In this document: one piece after another, positions 34,173 through 46,292 of the stretch
Numbering within the stretch: the stretch's first letter is position 1
How the letters are laid out: the number at the start of each line of letters is the position of its first letter
Origin: Chrysomallon squamiferum
Taxonomy: Eukaryota > Mollusca > Gastropoda > Neomphalida > Peltospiridae
Direction of reading: 5' to 3'
DNA: 52,500 bases
Assembly (NCBI GenBank): GCA_012295275.1
Contig: CM022665.1
Coordinates: 30,315,457-30,367,956 of the forward strand
Made by a program: the position numbers and the translations under genes
The notes under the pieces: model-generated
Databases searched by the model: none
What the model saw: the letters and a program-made list of their open reading frames with translations, nothing else
What the model was told of the DNA's origin: nothing

Positions 34173-34540
34173 CATGCATCTTCTGTAACAAATCCTGTGT
34201 CTGTTAGATTATAGAAATTAACGTTAACATGATGCAGGGTAACTGTCTTGCTCAGCTATACACCGGAATAATCGTTACTCAGAATGAAGACCAACAGCTC
34301 GTTTACTTTGGTACGCTTTAGTTTTAGGAAGCAAGACATAAAGCGAAAAAAAAATTAAAATATATATATATATATTTATATATTTATATATAAAATCAAT
34401 AAATAAAAAGGCGGCGGGGGGGGGACAAAAAACAAAAAACACCCACAAAGATGAATAATTATTGTACATATTCCTTTTAAATCTAAAGCAAATTACGACA
34501 GTTCGTCGTTAATCTATTAATCTCTGTCCAGAACCGGCGA
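34173..34540. other. Unique AT-rich DNA with (AT)n and G8
   Basis: A (TA)-rich stretch lies at 34360-34392 and a run of eight G at about 34416-34423. No gene is seen. Confidence 0.6.
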
Positions 34541-34990
34541 TTCAGATTGCTAATCTGTGTGCCCAGAACAACACACTTTCACATTAATTGGATAAAAGCA
34601 CGGAAACAAGTTATATCATCATCAGCATCATTATTACGTAAGGACGAGAGACTATTTTTGCGCATTTTCATTAATTTTGTGAGTAAGGAAATGTCGTTTT
34701 TTCCTCTAATATTCATTTCATGGTTTCTAATAGAAATGTTGAGACGTGTCGAGGGAGGGGCCAGTCGATCAGTAATCAATGAGAAAACCGGCGACTGGTT
34801 TGTTGTCTGAACGTAAATTACAGCGGATATCGGTTGCCTCCAGCGAGTTGACTACGCCACGTCCCGTGCCATATCTGGTGCCGAAGCTTAATGCTCTCGG
34901 TTGCACAACACCAAATCAATTATCAGTGGTGTCGATGTTAATGTTTTCCAATAAAATCCAGTAAGCAACGTCGAAGAAACAAATTACAGT
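34541..34990. other. Complex GC-richer island, possible regulatory element or decayed gene
   Basis: The island contains several homeodomain-type ATTA words (ATTAATTGG near 34585, ATTAATTTTG near 34670, ATCAATTATC near 34914). Two overlapping plus-strand frames in different phases (34547-34810 and 34779-34964) cover it, and the second ends at an AATAAA at 34950-34955. A frameshifted gene remnant is conceivable, but no protein family, splice site or start context is recognised. Confidence 0.25.
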
Positions 34991-35028
34991 TCTCCGCTTT
35001 ACCAAATAAGATATAAATAATATTTTTA

Positions 35029-35040
35029 TTTATTTATTTG

Positions 35041-35084
<44 letters not shown>

Positions 35085-35108
35085 TACTACTACTACTACT
35101 ACTTATTA
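35029..35108. repeat. (TTTA)n, (TTA)n and (CTA)n compound microsatellite
   Basis: Three short tracts in series, the last about six CTA/TAC units. Confidence 0.93.
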
Positions 35109-35935
35109 TTCATTTCACTTTCTGACGATGCTGAAGTTATCCAAAAAATATATGATCTCATTTTTAGATATTGGACACATCAAGAATATTAAGCTAATCT
35201 TGAAATTTGGATATAGACTTTGACAGATTGTTGCTATATTTATCATAATATAAAATGTTAGGCAAATCACTATTTCCTTTTCGTACCATCAGGCCAGCAA
35301 ACTAGAATAAAGAAAACGACGATGGCAAGGAAAATTTATTGTATTTTGTCAACCCAAACTGTCAGATGGCTTCTTATTTGACTTCAATTTCCTTACAGCG
35401 GCGAAAGAACGTATCATAAAAAAAGAAATACTGAGGAAAATTAGTATTAAAACACAGTATGTTCCCCCAAATGCTGTATTTATAGGGAGCTATAATTCAG
35501 ATAATGTCTGTCATGTCTGTTAACAGTTTCATCACAGCTTTAAACATTTGTAGCTCATTCATTTAGACAAAAACAATTTTCATAATGACACGTTCAAGAT
35601 TATTATCTTCATCGGGTTATTGTTATTGTTATTATCAGCATCATCATTATTATTAGTCATCATCATCTTTATTGTTATCATCGTCGTTCTCGTTATAGAT
35701 ATTATTGTTATCATCATAAAGAATATATTTACTCGCTTCAACAGTACAGAGCTTATTTTCAAAAATTCAGTAACAGTACGCTATGTTCTAATTACTTTAA
35801 TTGTGTGCATTTTCACATGTATCATATGACAGAGAATGTATTATCTCAAAAGGTTTAAAAAGCATAATGAACACTGTCACACATTGTTATCATCATCATT
35901 AACGTTATTATTATTATTAGAGTAGTAGCAGTATG
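35109..35935. other. Unique AT-rich DNA with an (ATT/ATC) patch
   Basis: A degenerate trinucleotide stretch at about 35618-35720 gives Ile/Val/Leu frames on + and Asn/Asp/Ile/Met frames on -. Nothing else is recognised. Confidence 0.6.
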
Positions 35936-36057
35936 TTATTACTACATGTATTATTATTATTATCATCATCATCATTATTATTATTATCATTATTATCATC
36001 ATCATCATCATCATCATTATTATTATTATTTTTTTATTATTTCTATTATTATTATCA
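35936..36057. repeat. Degenerate (ATT/ATC)n tract
   Basis: Blocks of ATT and ATC triplets alternate over about 120 bases, with one T-run interruption. Confidence 0.9.
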
Positions 36058-36550
36058 AATCATTATTTTCCATCTGACATTAAATTAATATTATTGTTTT
36101 TCTGTACAAATGGAGTGGAATTGTTCTTCTAAATATCTGTAGAAGTTGTGAGCGAAACCAGCAGTCTTTTGAGACTTTCTCCTTCCTTCTTTATCTCGTC
36201 AGAACTAATTCTACAAGACAGTTTGTGTTTTCTCAAACAATAAATAGCACACTTTAAGCTCGTGGGTGCCGTTTTCGACTGGGGCGTTTTGGACAGAAGC
36301 GGATCAGTCACACCTATTCATTTATTAGCTTATTTCACCTTTCAGTCGGAAGCCTGTTTATGACGTATTAAATGCCGTGGTGTATGTCTTCCTGTCTGCA
36401 CACATAATACAATTAGCTCACGAAGTGACTGTTGCATGGTTTCTTCTTTAATATAATGGTTATACAAGAAATATATGTCTTATCTCTAATATCTCTATGG
36501 ATTTATATATAATAATAAAAACATTAAGATTTAATTTATATATACATACC
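36058..36550. other. Unique DNA
   Basis: The minus frame 36311-36129 is of ordinary composition, 60 codons, without splice support or a domain. No other feature is visible. Confidence 0.5.
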
Positions 36551-36621
36551 TACACACACACACTCACACACAAATACATATATGCATACATACATACATA
36601 CATATATATATATATATATTG
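36551..36621. repeat. (CA)n, (CATA)n, (TA)n compound tract
   Basis: Short, imperfect CA, CATA and TA runs in series. Confidence 0.88.
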
Positions 36622-36629
36622 ATCAACTG

Positions 36630-37078
36630 ATCTACTGAGTTAATATTAATAATATACTGAGTTTATTTCTACTAAAGTAATCAGTTTAATGTCAGTAATG
36701 TATTGAATTCAATAAGAATTGCGTATTAACCTTATGAGTTTAATATCAATAACGTATTACGTTTAATGCTAAAAACATAATGATTTTAAAATTAATAATG
36801 TAATGATTTTGATACTAAAAACGTAATGAGTTTAATACTTACAATGTTATGAGTTTAACACTAATAATGTATTGAGATGAATACTAATAATGTACGTAGT
36901 TTAATACAATCGTAATAAAGTACAGACTTTAATACTAACTACGTGCACTTTAATACTAACTAAAAACGTAATGAGTTTAACGGTAATAATAGCATTCTGA
37001 GTTTAGTATATATAACATAACGAAATTTAATACCAATAAAATTTCGAGTTTAATACAAATAATGTACAGAGTTCGTTT
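36630..37078. repeat. Diverged minisatellite of about 23 bp, roughly 15-18 copies
   Basis: The unit reads GAGTTTAATAC followed by TAATAATGTAAT. The clearest run is around 36825-36900, where three units are exactly or nearly 23 bases. Elsewhere units vary by a few bases and carry many substitutions. The array is old and abuts the (AC)n tract that starts near 37084. Confidence 0.75.
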
Positions 37079-37081
37079 TAG

Positions 37082-37120
<39 letters not shown>

Positions 37121-37250
37121 TATACACACTCATACATATACACACTCATACATATACACACTCATACATATACATATACACACTCATACATATACACACA
37201 CACACACACACACACACTCAAACACACACTCATACATATACACCCACACA
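37082..37250. repeat. (AC)n with a nested 16-bp tandem repeat
   Basis: (AC)n at 37084-37115 is followed by four copies of ACACTCATACATATAC (37126, 37142, 37158 and, after a 6-base insert, 37180), then more (AC)n and a decayed copy. Confidence 0.95.
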
Positions 37251-37436
37251 ATTATTTAAGGGATTCTGTTACTTCGTCTTCGTTTGCAGCCTATTTCCGC
37301 GTAATAAGAACAAATCGATATATGTAACAGTCAATATTGTGAATGTTCAGAATGTGTGGTTTAATACAATCGCGATATTCCTCTAACTCAGTCGATATCG
37401 GCTGGGCTACCAGTGTTTTCATGGTGAAACGCTTCA

Positions 37437-37525
37437 TTTGACTGTAACACTGCAGGTTAACGCACTCGTCCGAAATGCCAGGGGTCGTGAGATCGATACT
37501 CGACGGCGAGTCAGATAGATTACAT
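37437..37525 (+). repeat. tRNA-derived SINE head remnant
   Basis: TAACACTGCAGG (37445-37456) fits an A box with two mismatches, and AGATCGATACT (37490-37500) fits a B box with about four. The 33 bases between them are exactly the spacing of a canonical tRNA. The sequence between and after (GCACTCGTC..., CGACGGCGAG) is GC-richer than the flanks. It is too diverged to fold as a working tRNA. This is the best of the SINE-head candidates. Confidence 0.5.
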
Positions 37526-37895
37526 ATAAAAGACTAGGTGAACTTATATTATTTGTCGTAGAATGCGGCTTCTTTCATTGCCTCCAGTCAAACGAATTAG
37601 AATCATTGTTCAGTGGTCTTTTTGTAATAATTGGAAATTGTTTTAATTAGACATTATTTTCAGTGGATTTTTGTTTCATGGATGGTGTATAAATGAAAAT
37701 AAACTGGCTATTAAACATTGTAAATCATACTTGTAATAAAATTATTAAGCGAATTAATAAAGATCAAACAGATTCTGCTTTAGAAGTGTATTATTCATTG
37801 TTTTTCGTTGTTTACTTTATATTTTAAGTAAATATTTAGCTAACATCCAAAAATCCAGACCACCTGCGGTAAATGAGTCGATACGTGTGAATAAT
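37526..37895. other. Unique AT-rich DNA
   Basis: No gene or repeat is recognised. Part of it may be the body or tail of the SINE that starts upstream. Confidence 0.5.

Positions 37896-37940
<45 letters not shown>
37896..37940. repeat. (TTTA)n microsatellite
   Basis: About 11 TTTA units. Confidence 0.93.
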
Positions 37941-38604
37941 TGTTTGTTTATTTATATAATAAAGTGAATGTTTGTAAATTGTAACTGGGTTTTTTCTAGT
38001 TGAAAATAAGCTGTTTTTTAGAATCTAAATGTATTATTTCTTATTCGGAAATTATGTGCAGTTTGTGCTTCTTAAAGAGAAAAAAAAAGAGAAAAAGATT
38101 AATAATAATAATAAAACAACAACAAAAAAAACACAAACAAATTACGCCGATCTTTTTTACACCATCAATGGCATGACTTGAAACATTTAATAACAGTATG
38201 AAAAGAAATAAACCAAATACATTTTTTTATAGATATTTTATCATTTTATAGAATAAAAATTAGCATATATATATATATATATATATAATTTATTTATTTT
38301 TTATTTTTCTGGGTTTTCATTTTTTTTAATTATTACTTTTACTGTATGTAGGTAAATGTTTGTCAATTTTTCACCAGAGAAATGTTTAAGGATGCCTGTC
38401 GTGGACACACCTCTAACTTCACACGATTCACATCATAATAGTTGTTGTCAGTGTTTCCATCCACGAGTTCCACGGAGCTCTATGATGCAGTTAGCCTTCG
38501 TTAAAATATACATGGAGCTGTAAAAAAAAGTTGCTAATATTTTAATGTATTGTTTTATTCATTTATACAGGATACGGAGTTTTCGGTATATATTCTTAAG
38601 TTTC
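37941..38604. other. AT-rich DNA with (AT)n
   Basis: An (AT)n run lies at about 38263-38287, with A-rich tracts near 38080-38140. A somewhat more complex patch at 38380-38520 has no recognised content. Confidence 0.6.
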
Positions 38605-38646
38605 ATTCTATTTTATTTTATTTTATATTATTATTATTATTATTAC

Positions 38647-38701
<55 letters not shown>

Positions 38702-38736
38702 TATTATTATTATTATTATTGTCATTATTATTATTA

Positions 38737-38783
<47 letters not shown>
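38605..38783. repeat. (TTA)n microsatellite, about 155 bp
   Basis: TTTTA units lead into a long (TTA)n array broken by a TTTA and GTC/GTT interruptions. It is among the longest simple tracts here; frames across it encode Tyr, Leu, Ile or Asn runs only. Confidence 0.97.
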
Positions 38784-39823
38784 TCAGGGATACTACCTGT
38801 AAAAGGTTGGGAATCTCTGATACATATATTTGTATCCATGTTTGTTTTATTTTTCTACGAGGCGAAGGAATGTGACCACAACGCTTGATTGATTAAATGA
38901 CCTGTGGCTATTTCAATTAATACGTCAGATGTTATTATTTAACACCTGTTGTGAGATAATTATGGCATTTAGGACTGAAAACAGACAGGTGGTTTCAGGG
39001 AATCAGCTTGGGACTAGCTAAACTGTTATTAACCACGTTTTAACATACAGAGACTGGTCACCGTAACTATGACCCGTTTCATAATGCATGACATAACATC
39101 AGCAGATATGTGCAGATAATGGCATTGTTAACAACACATTATTAATAAACGTATGTCTGTGTATCCGACATGGGATATTTGTTACAGAATGACTCAGGTG
39201 TTTTTTCATTGGTAAGTATATCTTTAAAATAGTAAAGAAATATTATGAAAAAACGGATTTTTAAATGCTATGTGATAATTGAAAAATAATATATATATAT
39301 ATATATAATGCTAAGTAGGTATTAAAATGTTATATAGTGGTAAGTCGTTAAAAAGATGTTTAAAACACTGTAATGTTTATAAAAAATAAAAATAAAATCT
39401 TCTACAATTATTATAAATATTTAAAGTGCTACATATTGATTTAACAATAATTACATGTTTATATGTTAATCTGAGCTTTAAATGCGTTTTAATTGTTAAG
39501 AAGCAGCTACATATTACGTTTAAAATGTAGCGACTTGATAAAGAAAGGATTCTGTATTATATTTTTAAAAATGATATATAATGTACCATATACACACATA
39601 CTGCGTTTAAATAGATGTTAAAAATACTGCTTAATGTTGAAGAAAACCAGACATGTTAAATGTATATTACAGTTAAAAAGTTAGATCAGGGTTACGATAT
39701 AACAACATGCGTAATTATATTATCATATATTATTAAAATAATGCATTATACAGAAAGAAAAAACAAAACAAATAAAACAAACTCAGACAAAACAGATATA
39801 ATTTTAACTGAATACTGAAATAG
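38784..39823. other. AT-rich non-coding DNA, possibly with faint tandem structure
   Basis: GCTACATATT recurs at 39428 and 39506 (78 bases apart), and GCGTTT-A words recur at about 39484 and 39603, hinting at an old tandem duplication. An (AT)n run lies near 39290. No gene is seen. Confidence 0.5.

Positions 39824-39904
<81 letters not shown>
39824..39904. repeat. (AC)n microsatellite, about 40 units
   Basis: Eighty bases of uninterrupted AC; the longest dinucleotide tract in the window and a strong candidate for Z-DNA formation. Confidence 0.97.
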
Positions 39905-39908
<4 letters not shown>

Positions 39909-40480
39909 TCGATACATTCAGCATCTACAGAATAAGTGTTTTCCTAACAACAATTATTACTTTTTAACATAGTTTCGAAAAGTGTCAGCTGGTTCATATT
40001 CGTATTTATTACGCAGGAAAATCGAAAAGTCACGAACGCGTTACTTTTTTGTTGTTTTATTATTCATGTAGTCGAGATTAAACAGCAACAAATATCCTTC
40101 AAAAACACGTCGTGAAATGTTTTTGCTTGGTTCTCACAGAATCGTATCAATAATAAATGTGAAGTGACTTGCTTAACTCAAAAACGTCTACAACCGAAAC
40201 GACTATGGAACTAAGGTTTTTAACGATTAAGAACAAATAAGTAAATGAAAAAAGAAGAAAAAAAGTAGAATGAAAAAGAAAAGAGATAAAAAAAATCCTA
40301 AGTATTCGTTTTTATATACTTATTACAAGTGCATACATGTATATATCTCTATACTCTTTTTTAAACATCAGCATATACATCTTTTTTACACTATGCAATA
40401 ATTATGAGCGTAGTTCAGTTCCACATGTACTGCCATAGCCATTTAATTATTAAAATACAATACTGTCTCATTTATTAATT
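39905..40480. other. AT-rich non-coding DNA
   Basis: Nothing recognised beyond short A-rich runs near 40245-40295. Confidence 0.6.
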
Positions 40481-40483
40481 ACT

Positions 40484-40546
<63 letters not shown>

Positions 40547-40550
40547 TTTC
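40481..40550. repeat. (TTTA)n microsatellite
   Basis: About 17 nearly perfect TTTA units. Confidence 0.95.
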
Positions 40551-41253
40551 ATCGATTGTTGGTCGATTCTTAAACATTGGTTGGTTGTTAGATTGTTTTC
40601 TTTCTTTCTAGTTTATTTGTATTTATATATTTATTTGTTCGTTCGTAAGTTAGTCGGTAGTTTGGCGTCTGCTTGTATTCTTGCTTGCCTTCAAGTATAT
40701 TAATTTATTAATTTCTTCATTCGTCCCTTAAAAGGCTAGAAATAAATAAAAGAAGTGAAAAAAAAAAACCGGTACACTGCTATGTAAATTCAATTTCCCA
40801 TTCAAAACTCAGACATAAAAAAAGAAGTTAAATATACATTCTCCTAGGCGAAAGAAATAACGAGGAAAGTTATAATGTCTTCAAGCCAATCCAAGAGGTT
40901 TATTCATGAATGCATTCCAGTGGACCAAGCTAAACATTAAGGAATCGGTTCATATGCGTGAATGGGATTCCTTGACAATAAGCAGACATCGCCGTCTTTC
41001 CTGATTTCTGAGTCATTGGATCAGGCTGTGCGATCAATAAGTATTAAAACGTCCTTTACGTCCGTCGTGTTTGGTTTGGGACTCGCCAACACGTATCAGG
41101 TGCCGCGAGTAAGAAAGACTTGTTTTCATAGAAACTGCCAGCATCCTTTCATAAACAAGTTCGTTTTTCAACAAAATGATAATGGAGTCTGAACGTAAAT
41201 AACTATATGTGTTTCAGAGGCAACGTGTCTCTGTATGAATCTGAGTGAGTTTT

Positions 41254-41255
<2 letters not shown>
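40551..41255. other. Unique DNA with a complex island at 40940-41190
   Basis: The island is GC-richer, open on the + strand for 76 codons (40962-41192), and has a CGA/GTAAGA donor-like site near 41109. No protein family is recognised and no acceptor is convincing. It is a candidate conserved non-coding element. Confidence 0.3.

Positions 41256-41284
<29 letters not shown>
41256..41284. repeat. (GT)n microsatellite
   Basis: About 13 GT units after a T run. Confidence 0.93.
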
Positions 41285-41288
<4 letters not shown>

Positions 41289-42445
41289 TGATATATGTTT
41301 ATATGCATATGTGTAAAATATTTTATATACTTATAACTTATTGATATCAAAGGATGGCATAAATATAACTATCGCCATTGTAATACATTCTATGAAATCG
41401 CTACAGTATGGTCATCATTAATTAATATTTCTGTCAGCTAAGATTAAAAAATACTGGGAATTATTTTGTATATGTTTAAGCCGTGTTTAAAATAATACTT
41501 TCTTCAAAACTGGTTAGTGCAAAAAAAAAAAAAGAAGAAGTCGAATAACAAGGATACGTATTTATTTTGAAAATTTTAAATTCGAAGGTAATAATATTCT
41601 TCGTCGTCATCACTCTTCGCAGAAGTTAATATTCCGCTGAACTCTTCTGTAAAAGAAAGAACGTTACTGTTTCTTTTTTCTTTTTTTCACAAAATTCGGA
41701 ATATTAAAAAAAATCTCCTTTCAAGTTGATTAGATTTTTTCACAAAGACCCAGAATCAAATGATGCATTAAGGTTAAGGGACTTGGCAGATTGAGGCAAT
41801 GACAAAAAATGTGAAGTTAGCAAAATGTCAAAGATTAGTCTAAGACTGAACAAGTGGCGTAATTCTTAAGACTTAAAGCTGAATGGAAAAAGAATAAATG
41901 TGGACGGAGACCGATATCCTTGCTCAATATACAAATCGTGTCGACTAAATTGCTTTTCGTGCAGACCAATAATTCTAAGCGAAAATCGTATCTGGGACAT
42001 TTGAAGTCTGAAGATCAATAGTGGAATAACACTGTACTCCGGTCAGAATGTACGTAACCGCTGAAACCTCCAAGTTTTTGTTCATCTTATTCAAAACGAA
42101 AAGCCAAGTTCCGAACGGTCAAATTGAATAACGTCTGTAATCACATCTATAAATAAAGCAAAAGGATAGCAACTGTCATTTCTGTTCTCTTTCTCGGTTT
42201 ATGCAGCCCAGACTGCAAGTCTTTTGTGTATGCAGAGACCTTGAGAATTGGCTGTAAGCCTGCCCGCGTCTTTACCACAGTCCAGATACAACAATACGCA
42301 ATAAATCAATGTTATATCACCAGACGTTGCGTCTAATATACCATAAATCAATGAGATATCATTTGTTAATGGTATTTCATTGATCGCCTTCGGTATCACG
42401 ATGATGAATTAATCGTTGTTTTTCATTCAAATTCAAATTTTATTT
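41285..42445. other. Unique DNA with paired Hox/Pbx-like sites
   Basis: ATAAATCAATG occurs at 42301-42311 and again at 42343-42353; its reverse complement contains TGATTTAT, a Pbx-Hox composite word. The surrounding 42180-42400 is GC-richer, with a 66-codon minus-strand frame but no recognised protein. The remainder is AT-rich and featureless. Confidence 0.4.
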
Positions 42446-42486
42446 ATTTGTTTATTATCATTATTATTATTATTACAATTACTATT

Positions 42487-42534
<48 letters not shown>

Positions 42535-42550
42535 TTTTTGTTTATTTATT
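42446..42550. repeat. (ATT)n/(TTTA)n microsatellite
   Basis: Trinucleotide ATT units lead into about 12 TTTA units. Confidence 0.93.
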
Positions 42551-42763
42551 ATAATTTAAAAAAGAAAATTATAACAATATTTTAATTCAAAACGATAATG
42601 TTTTCCATCTTCGGGTTTTCTTAAAAACAAAGATCAAGTCTAATTTAAAATATATAGAATAGTCATTAAACTTATCGATTATATATATATATGATAAACT
42701 GGTACTCTATTCTAAAATGATTGACGGTAAATAGCAAAACAGTAGGAAGCCAGAAAATATATC

Positions 42764-42770
<7 letters not shown>

Positions 42771-42818
<48 letters not shown>

Positions 42819-42959
42819 ACACACATGCATACATATATATATATCTACACACACACACATACACATATATATATCTACACACACACATCCACATACATAT
42901 ATATATATATACAAACACACACATATACATATACATACATACATACATACATACATACA

Positions 42960-43011
<52 letters not shown>

Positions 43012-43013
43012 AA
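42771..43013. repeat. (AC)n, (CATA)n, (AT)n compound array
   Basis: (AC)n at 42771-42816; then alternating blocks of TATATATCTACACACACACA type with a period near 30; then (CATA)n at about 42928-42986 and (AT)n to about 43011. Frames on both strands are Tyr-Ile-His-Thr or Cys-Val-Tyr-Met repeats. Confidence 0.95.
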
Positions 43014-43380
43014 ACGAGTAAGATATAAGCTGGCGCAAATGCATTATTCAGTTTAGACTTTTAGCTGTGTGTCATCAGTGATGACTTGTAATTACATTAG
43101 TCTGTCTGAAGCTGATTTATCAAGGTTTAATGTCTCTCAGAGTGGCATACACAAGTGTTTGTTAGCTTTTATCTCTTTTCTCACGAATGTGTTAAACTTG
43201 TCTGAACACATGTATCGAGTACACACGACCGTGATACTCTATCTTAGAAAAAAACATGTTGTTTTCCTTGTTCCATTGTTTCATTACGTATCTCCTGAGA
43301 ATAGTCTTTTGATGTAGCAAAAAGCACTGTAGATTAATAAATTTTCAGCACAGATATTTAGTAAATGTTCTAGGTGTCGT
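43014..43380. other. Unique DNA
   Basis: The plus frame 43069-43317 is 82 codons of ordinary composition. No signal peptide, domain or splice context is apparent, so it is not called a gene. Confidence 0.45.
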
Positions 43381-43503
43381 ATATATGTATGTGTATGTAT
43401 GTATGTATATATGTATGTTATGTATGTATATATGTATGTGTATGTATGTATGTATATATGTATGTTATGTATGTATATATGTATGTATGTATGTATATAT
43501 ACA
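43381..43503. repeat. 47-bp higher-order repeat of (GTAT)/(AT) units
   Basis: ATATATGTATGTG at 43381 and again at 43428 begins two identical 47-base units; a third partial unit starts at 43475. Within each unit the tetranucleotide phase is broken once by GTTATG, which marks the higher-order period. Confidence 0.93.
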
Positions 43504-45389
43504 TTGTATTTCACAATTATTCTGTATGGGCGCGCGAATATATGTACATACACACACGTACTTGCTAGTCCATTACCACCACCAATTTAACAACTACAGG
43601 ATAATAGAATCAAGAACATGACATAAAAATAATCTTAAACAGTTTCAATATTTTACAAATTAACTATTAACAGAATTTAACTATTAAAATGTAATTATAT
43701 CGTCAGATAAGGTGCTGGTACAGAGGGACTTAGTACACTGTTGTCTTTTCGATTCTTCACGTTTTTCGAAACCCAAAAGGACTTCCATTGTCTGATTTTC
43801 TACCTGCTTCCGTGCTGAAGCTCACAAAAGAAATTCCTTTGCCTATCGTGTTCTGTTTTAAGTTTCTCTAACGCCGATATCAAGCACATTAAACCTGATG
43901 CAGAAGTCGCTGTTGATTTCCACGGGGAAATCTAATCAACAACAAAATAAATTGTGGTTCCATTCTGGCTATATTTTGGTGAAACGGACTTTTCACCGTA
44001 ATCGTATTTTAGTTCAGGAGTAGTGCATTCACTCGAAACTCCGTAATGGAACACTTCTCAAACAATGCAAATAACGTAATTCATTTTATAAAGTGAAAAA
44101 ACAACAACAAAAACCCCCTCAAAACCCATAAAACAATCAGCGAAATAATAATGTAGAAATAAGTACCCAAACACACAGACACACACCAACATAGATACAG
44201 AGACACATGCATTTACACATATAAAAGGTCGGTCAGGTCATGTACACGCGATAGAGCATCGAAAATTATTCTATCATTTTTATATACTGTACTCGCCATT
44301 CGGAAAACAGAAGCATGTTTTTATTTTTTTATTTAAAGTATGTACGAATTAATAGTAATCATTCAACTGCTTATTCGTTTGTTGCTACATACTCCATATA
44401 TATTCCGTTCATTACATGTAGGAGTTATCTTCTATGCTACATCATCTTTATGCTACATCATCTATGCTACATCAGTAGTTAAAAACTGTGTTTCTCTAAT
44501 CAAAGAGGCTAATACAGATTATCATAAAATACAGTTTGAATACATTTCAAAAATTGTTTTACTGCAATCTTAAAATTTATTTAAAATACGTTTGTAGTCT
44601 AGACAAACTTCAAAATATCAAGTTAAATTCTTTATACATAACACTGCGAAGCAAAACTTTATTGGACACATTTGTTAAAATGCTTTCTGATAACCACTGT
44701 GTTTTCTCCATTATGAAAAGAAAAATAGCATTTCATTCATTATTTTTGTAACTTCATATGATAGCATCATGCACGATGTATTGGAGAGAGGCTGCAGTAA
44801 GTAGTAAATTACGTTATAACGAGCACTCCTATCACTTAGATGCAATGAATTACGTAACGTTTATTTTATATTATATTCGTGAAGTTTATCATCCATCTTA
44901 TTTCTACTTTTCTTCTTTATTTCACTACATATTAATTCATTCACCATTGATTTTGAATTCTTTCCTGCCACCCACACTTCTGCTTTTTCCTTCTTTCTCT
45001 CTGTTTCTTACGTTCCATTGCTTACCATTCTCTTGTTGTTCATTTATGCAAGTCTTGTTACTATGATGTCAACTTCTCCATTATTTCAGTATTATTTATT
45101 ACTGTGTGTTTGACATATAGCAGGCACTTAAACACTCTGAAACACGTCTGAGTATGATTAAACAAATATAGCACATCCTTTCCTGTGACATACTCACTTT
45201 ATATGATCAATAGTGTTTAACTGAAAACGAAATCGTAAATCTTTCATTTCCTCAGTAAATGTCACTTATGACATTTGTTTTTATCTTTTAAGAATCGAGT
45301 TGCAAATAATAATATATAAAATAACAATCAACGGTTTCTATTATAAATGGTTATTGTATAATGTCTCATCTATGCAGAGATGCCAGATA

Positions 45390-45391
<2 letters not shown>
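43504..45391. other. AT-rich unique DNA
   Basis: No gene is recognised. A short direct repeat of CTACATCATC type occurs at 44437-44475. Plus frames at 44340-44573, 44536-44751 and 44758-45066 overlap or follow each other in different phases and lack domains; the last ends in a pyrimidine-rich Ser/Leu/Phe stretch. Confidence 0.5.

Positions 45392-45430
<39 letters not shown>
45392..45430. repeat. (GT)n microsatellite
   Basis: About 19 GT units followed by a short T run. Confidence 0.95.
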
Positions 45431-45431
<1 letters not shown>

Positions 45432-45565
45432 TTTTTTTTTTACATGATTTGTATGTACAGTATGATATATATTATGTTAAAGATTTGACTGTTTGCTAAC
45501 GCGCGCATGTGTATGTGTGTGGTGTATATATATGTGGATAGGTAGATAAACTAATATATATAGTT

Positions 45566-45578
45566 ACTTAATTATATG

Positions 45579-45634
<56 letters not shown>

Positions 45635-45676
45635 CAGATATAATCACATAATTATATGTTAATATATATATATATA
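45566..45676. repeat. (AT)n with a flanking direct repeat
   Basis: A long (AT)n tract (45581-45632) sits between two copies of AATTATATGTTAATATATAT (about 45570 and 45649), so the block appears to be a partial tandem duplication of an AT-array edge. Confidence 0.9.
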
Positions 45677-46290
45677 AAAAATGTACTTACACATAGATGC
45701 AATTGTAACGTGTACGAATGTGTACGCTTGGTTTCATTAATGTATTGTATGCCATCCTATTCAAATGTATTTCCCAGCTGTTGTAATAGGTTATTTTATT
45801 CTTATACAGAATTTTTGTTATTTTCATACAACATCATGTTCTGTTGAAGGTCTGGTCACGGATGTAATGTTTAGAATTTACCTGATAAAGATATAAAATT
45901 TCACATCATATCCAGTGCATATAAGATTACACGTTATGTGTGAGGCTGAGAATAATCCATAACTGTTTTAAATTCAGAAATCTTCCATCTGAACGCGTTT
46001 CGGCATAACGATGACGCAATATCAGGGTCTGCTTTAAGTTATAATAGAGTCGATAAATCAAATTTAGAACTCTGGTACGCTGCCTAAACAATGAGGAGAA
46101 AAGCGATTGATGGGAATTTAGGAGAAGACTTCTTGACGTCGATGAAGTTGTTCACTCTCTAGTGCAGTCCTCGTCGTCCACTTGTCTCGTTGCAATTACC
46201 AAGAAGAAGCTCTGACGATTTTTGTCCAGTGGTAATCATTTGATTCTATGTGACACTGGAATAGAGAAGATAACGATACAGAGCGTGCAG
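45677..46290. other. Unique DNA
   Basis: Contains CGTTTCGGCATAACGATGACG around 45995 and TTGACGTCGATG at 46132 (near-CRE). No gene or repeat is recognised. Confidence 0.5.
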
Positions 46291-46292
46291 TT

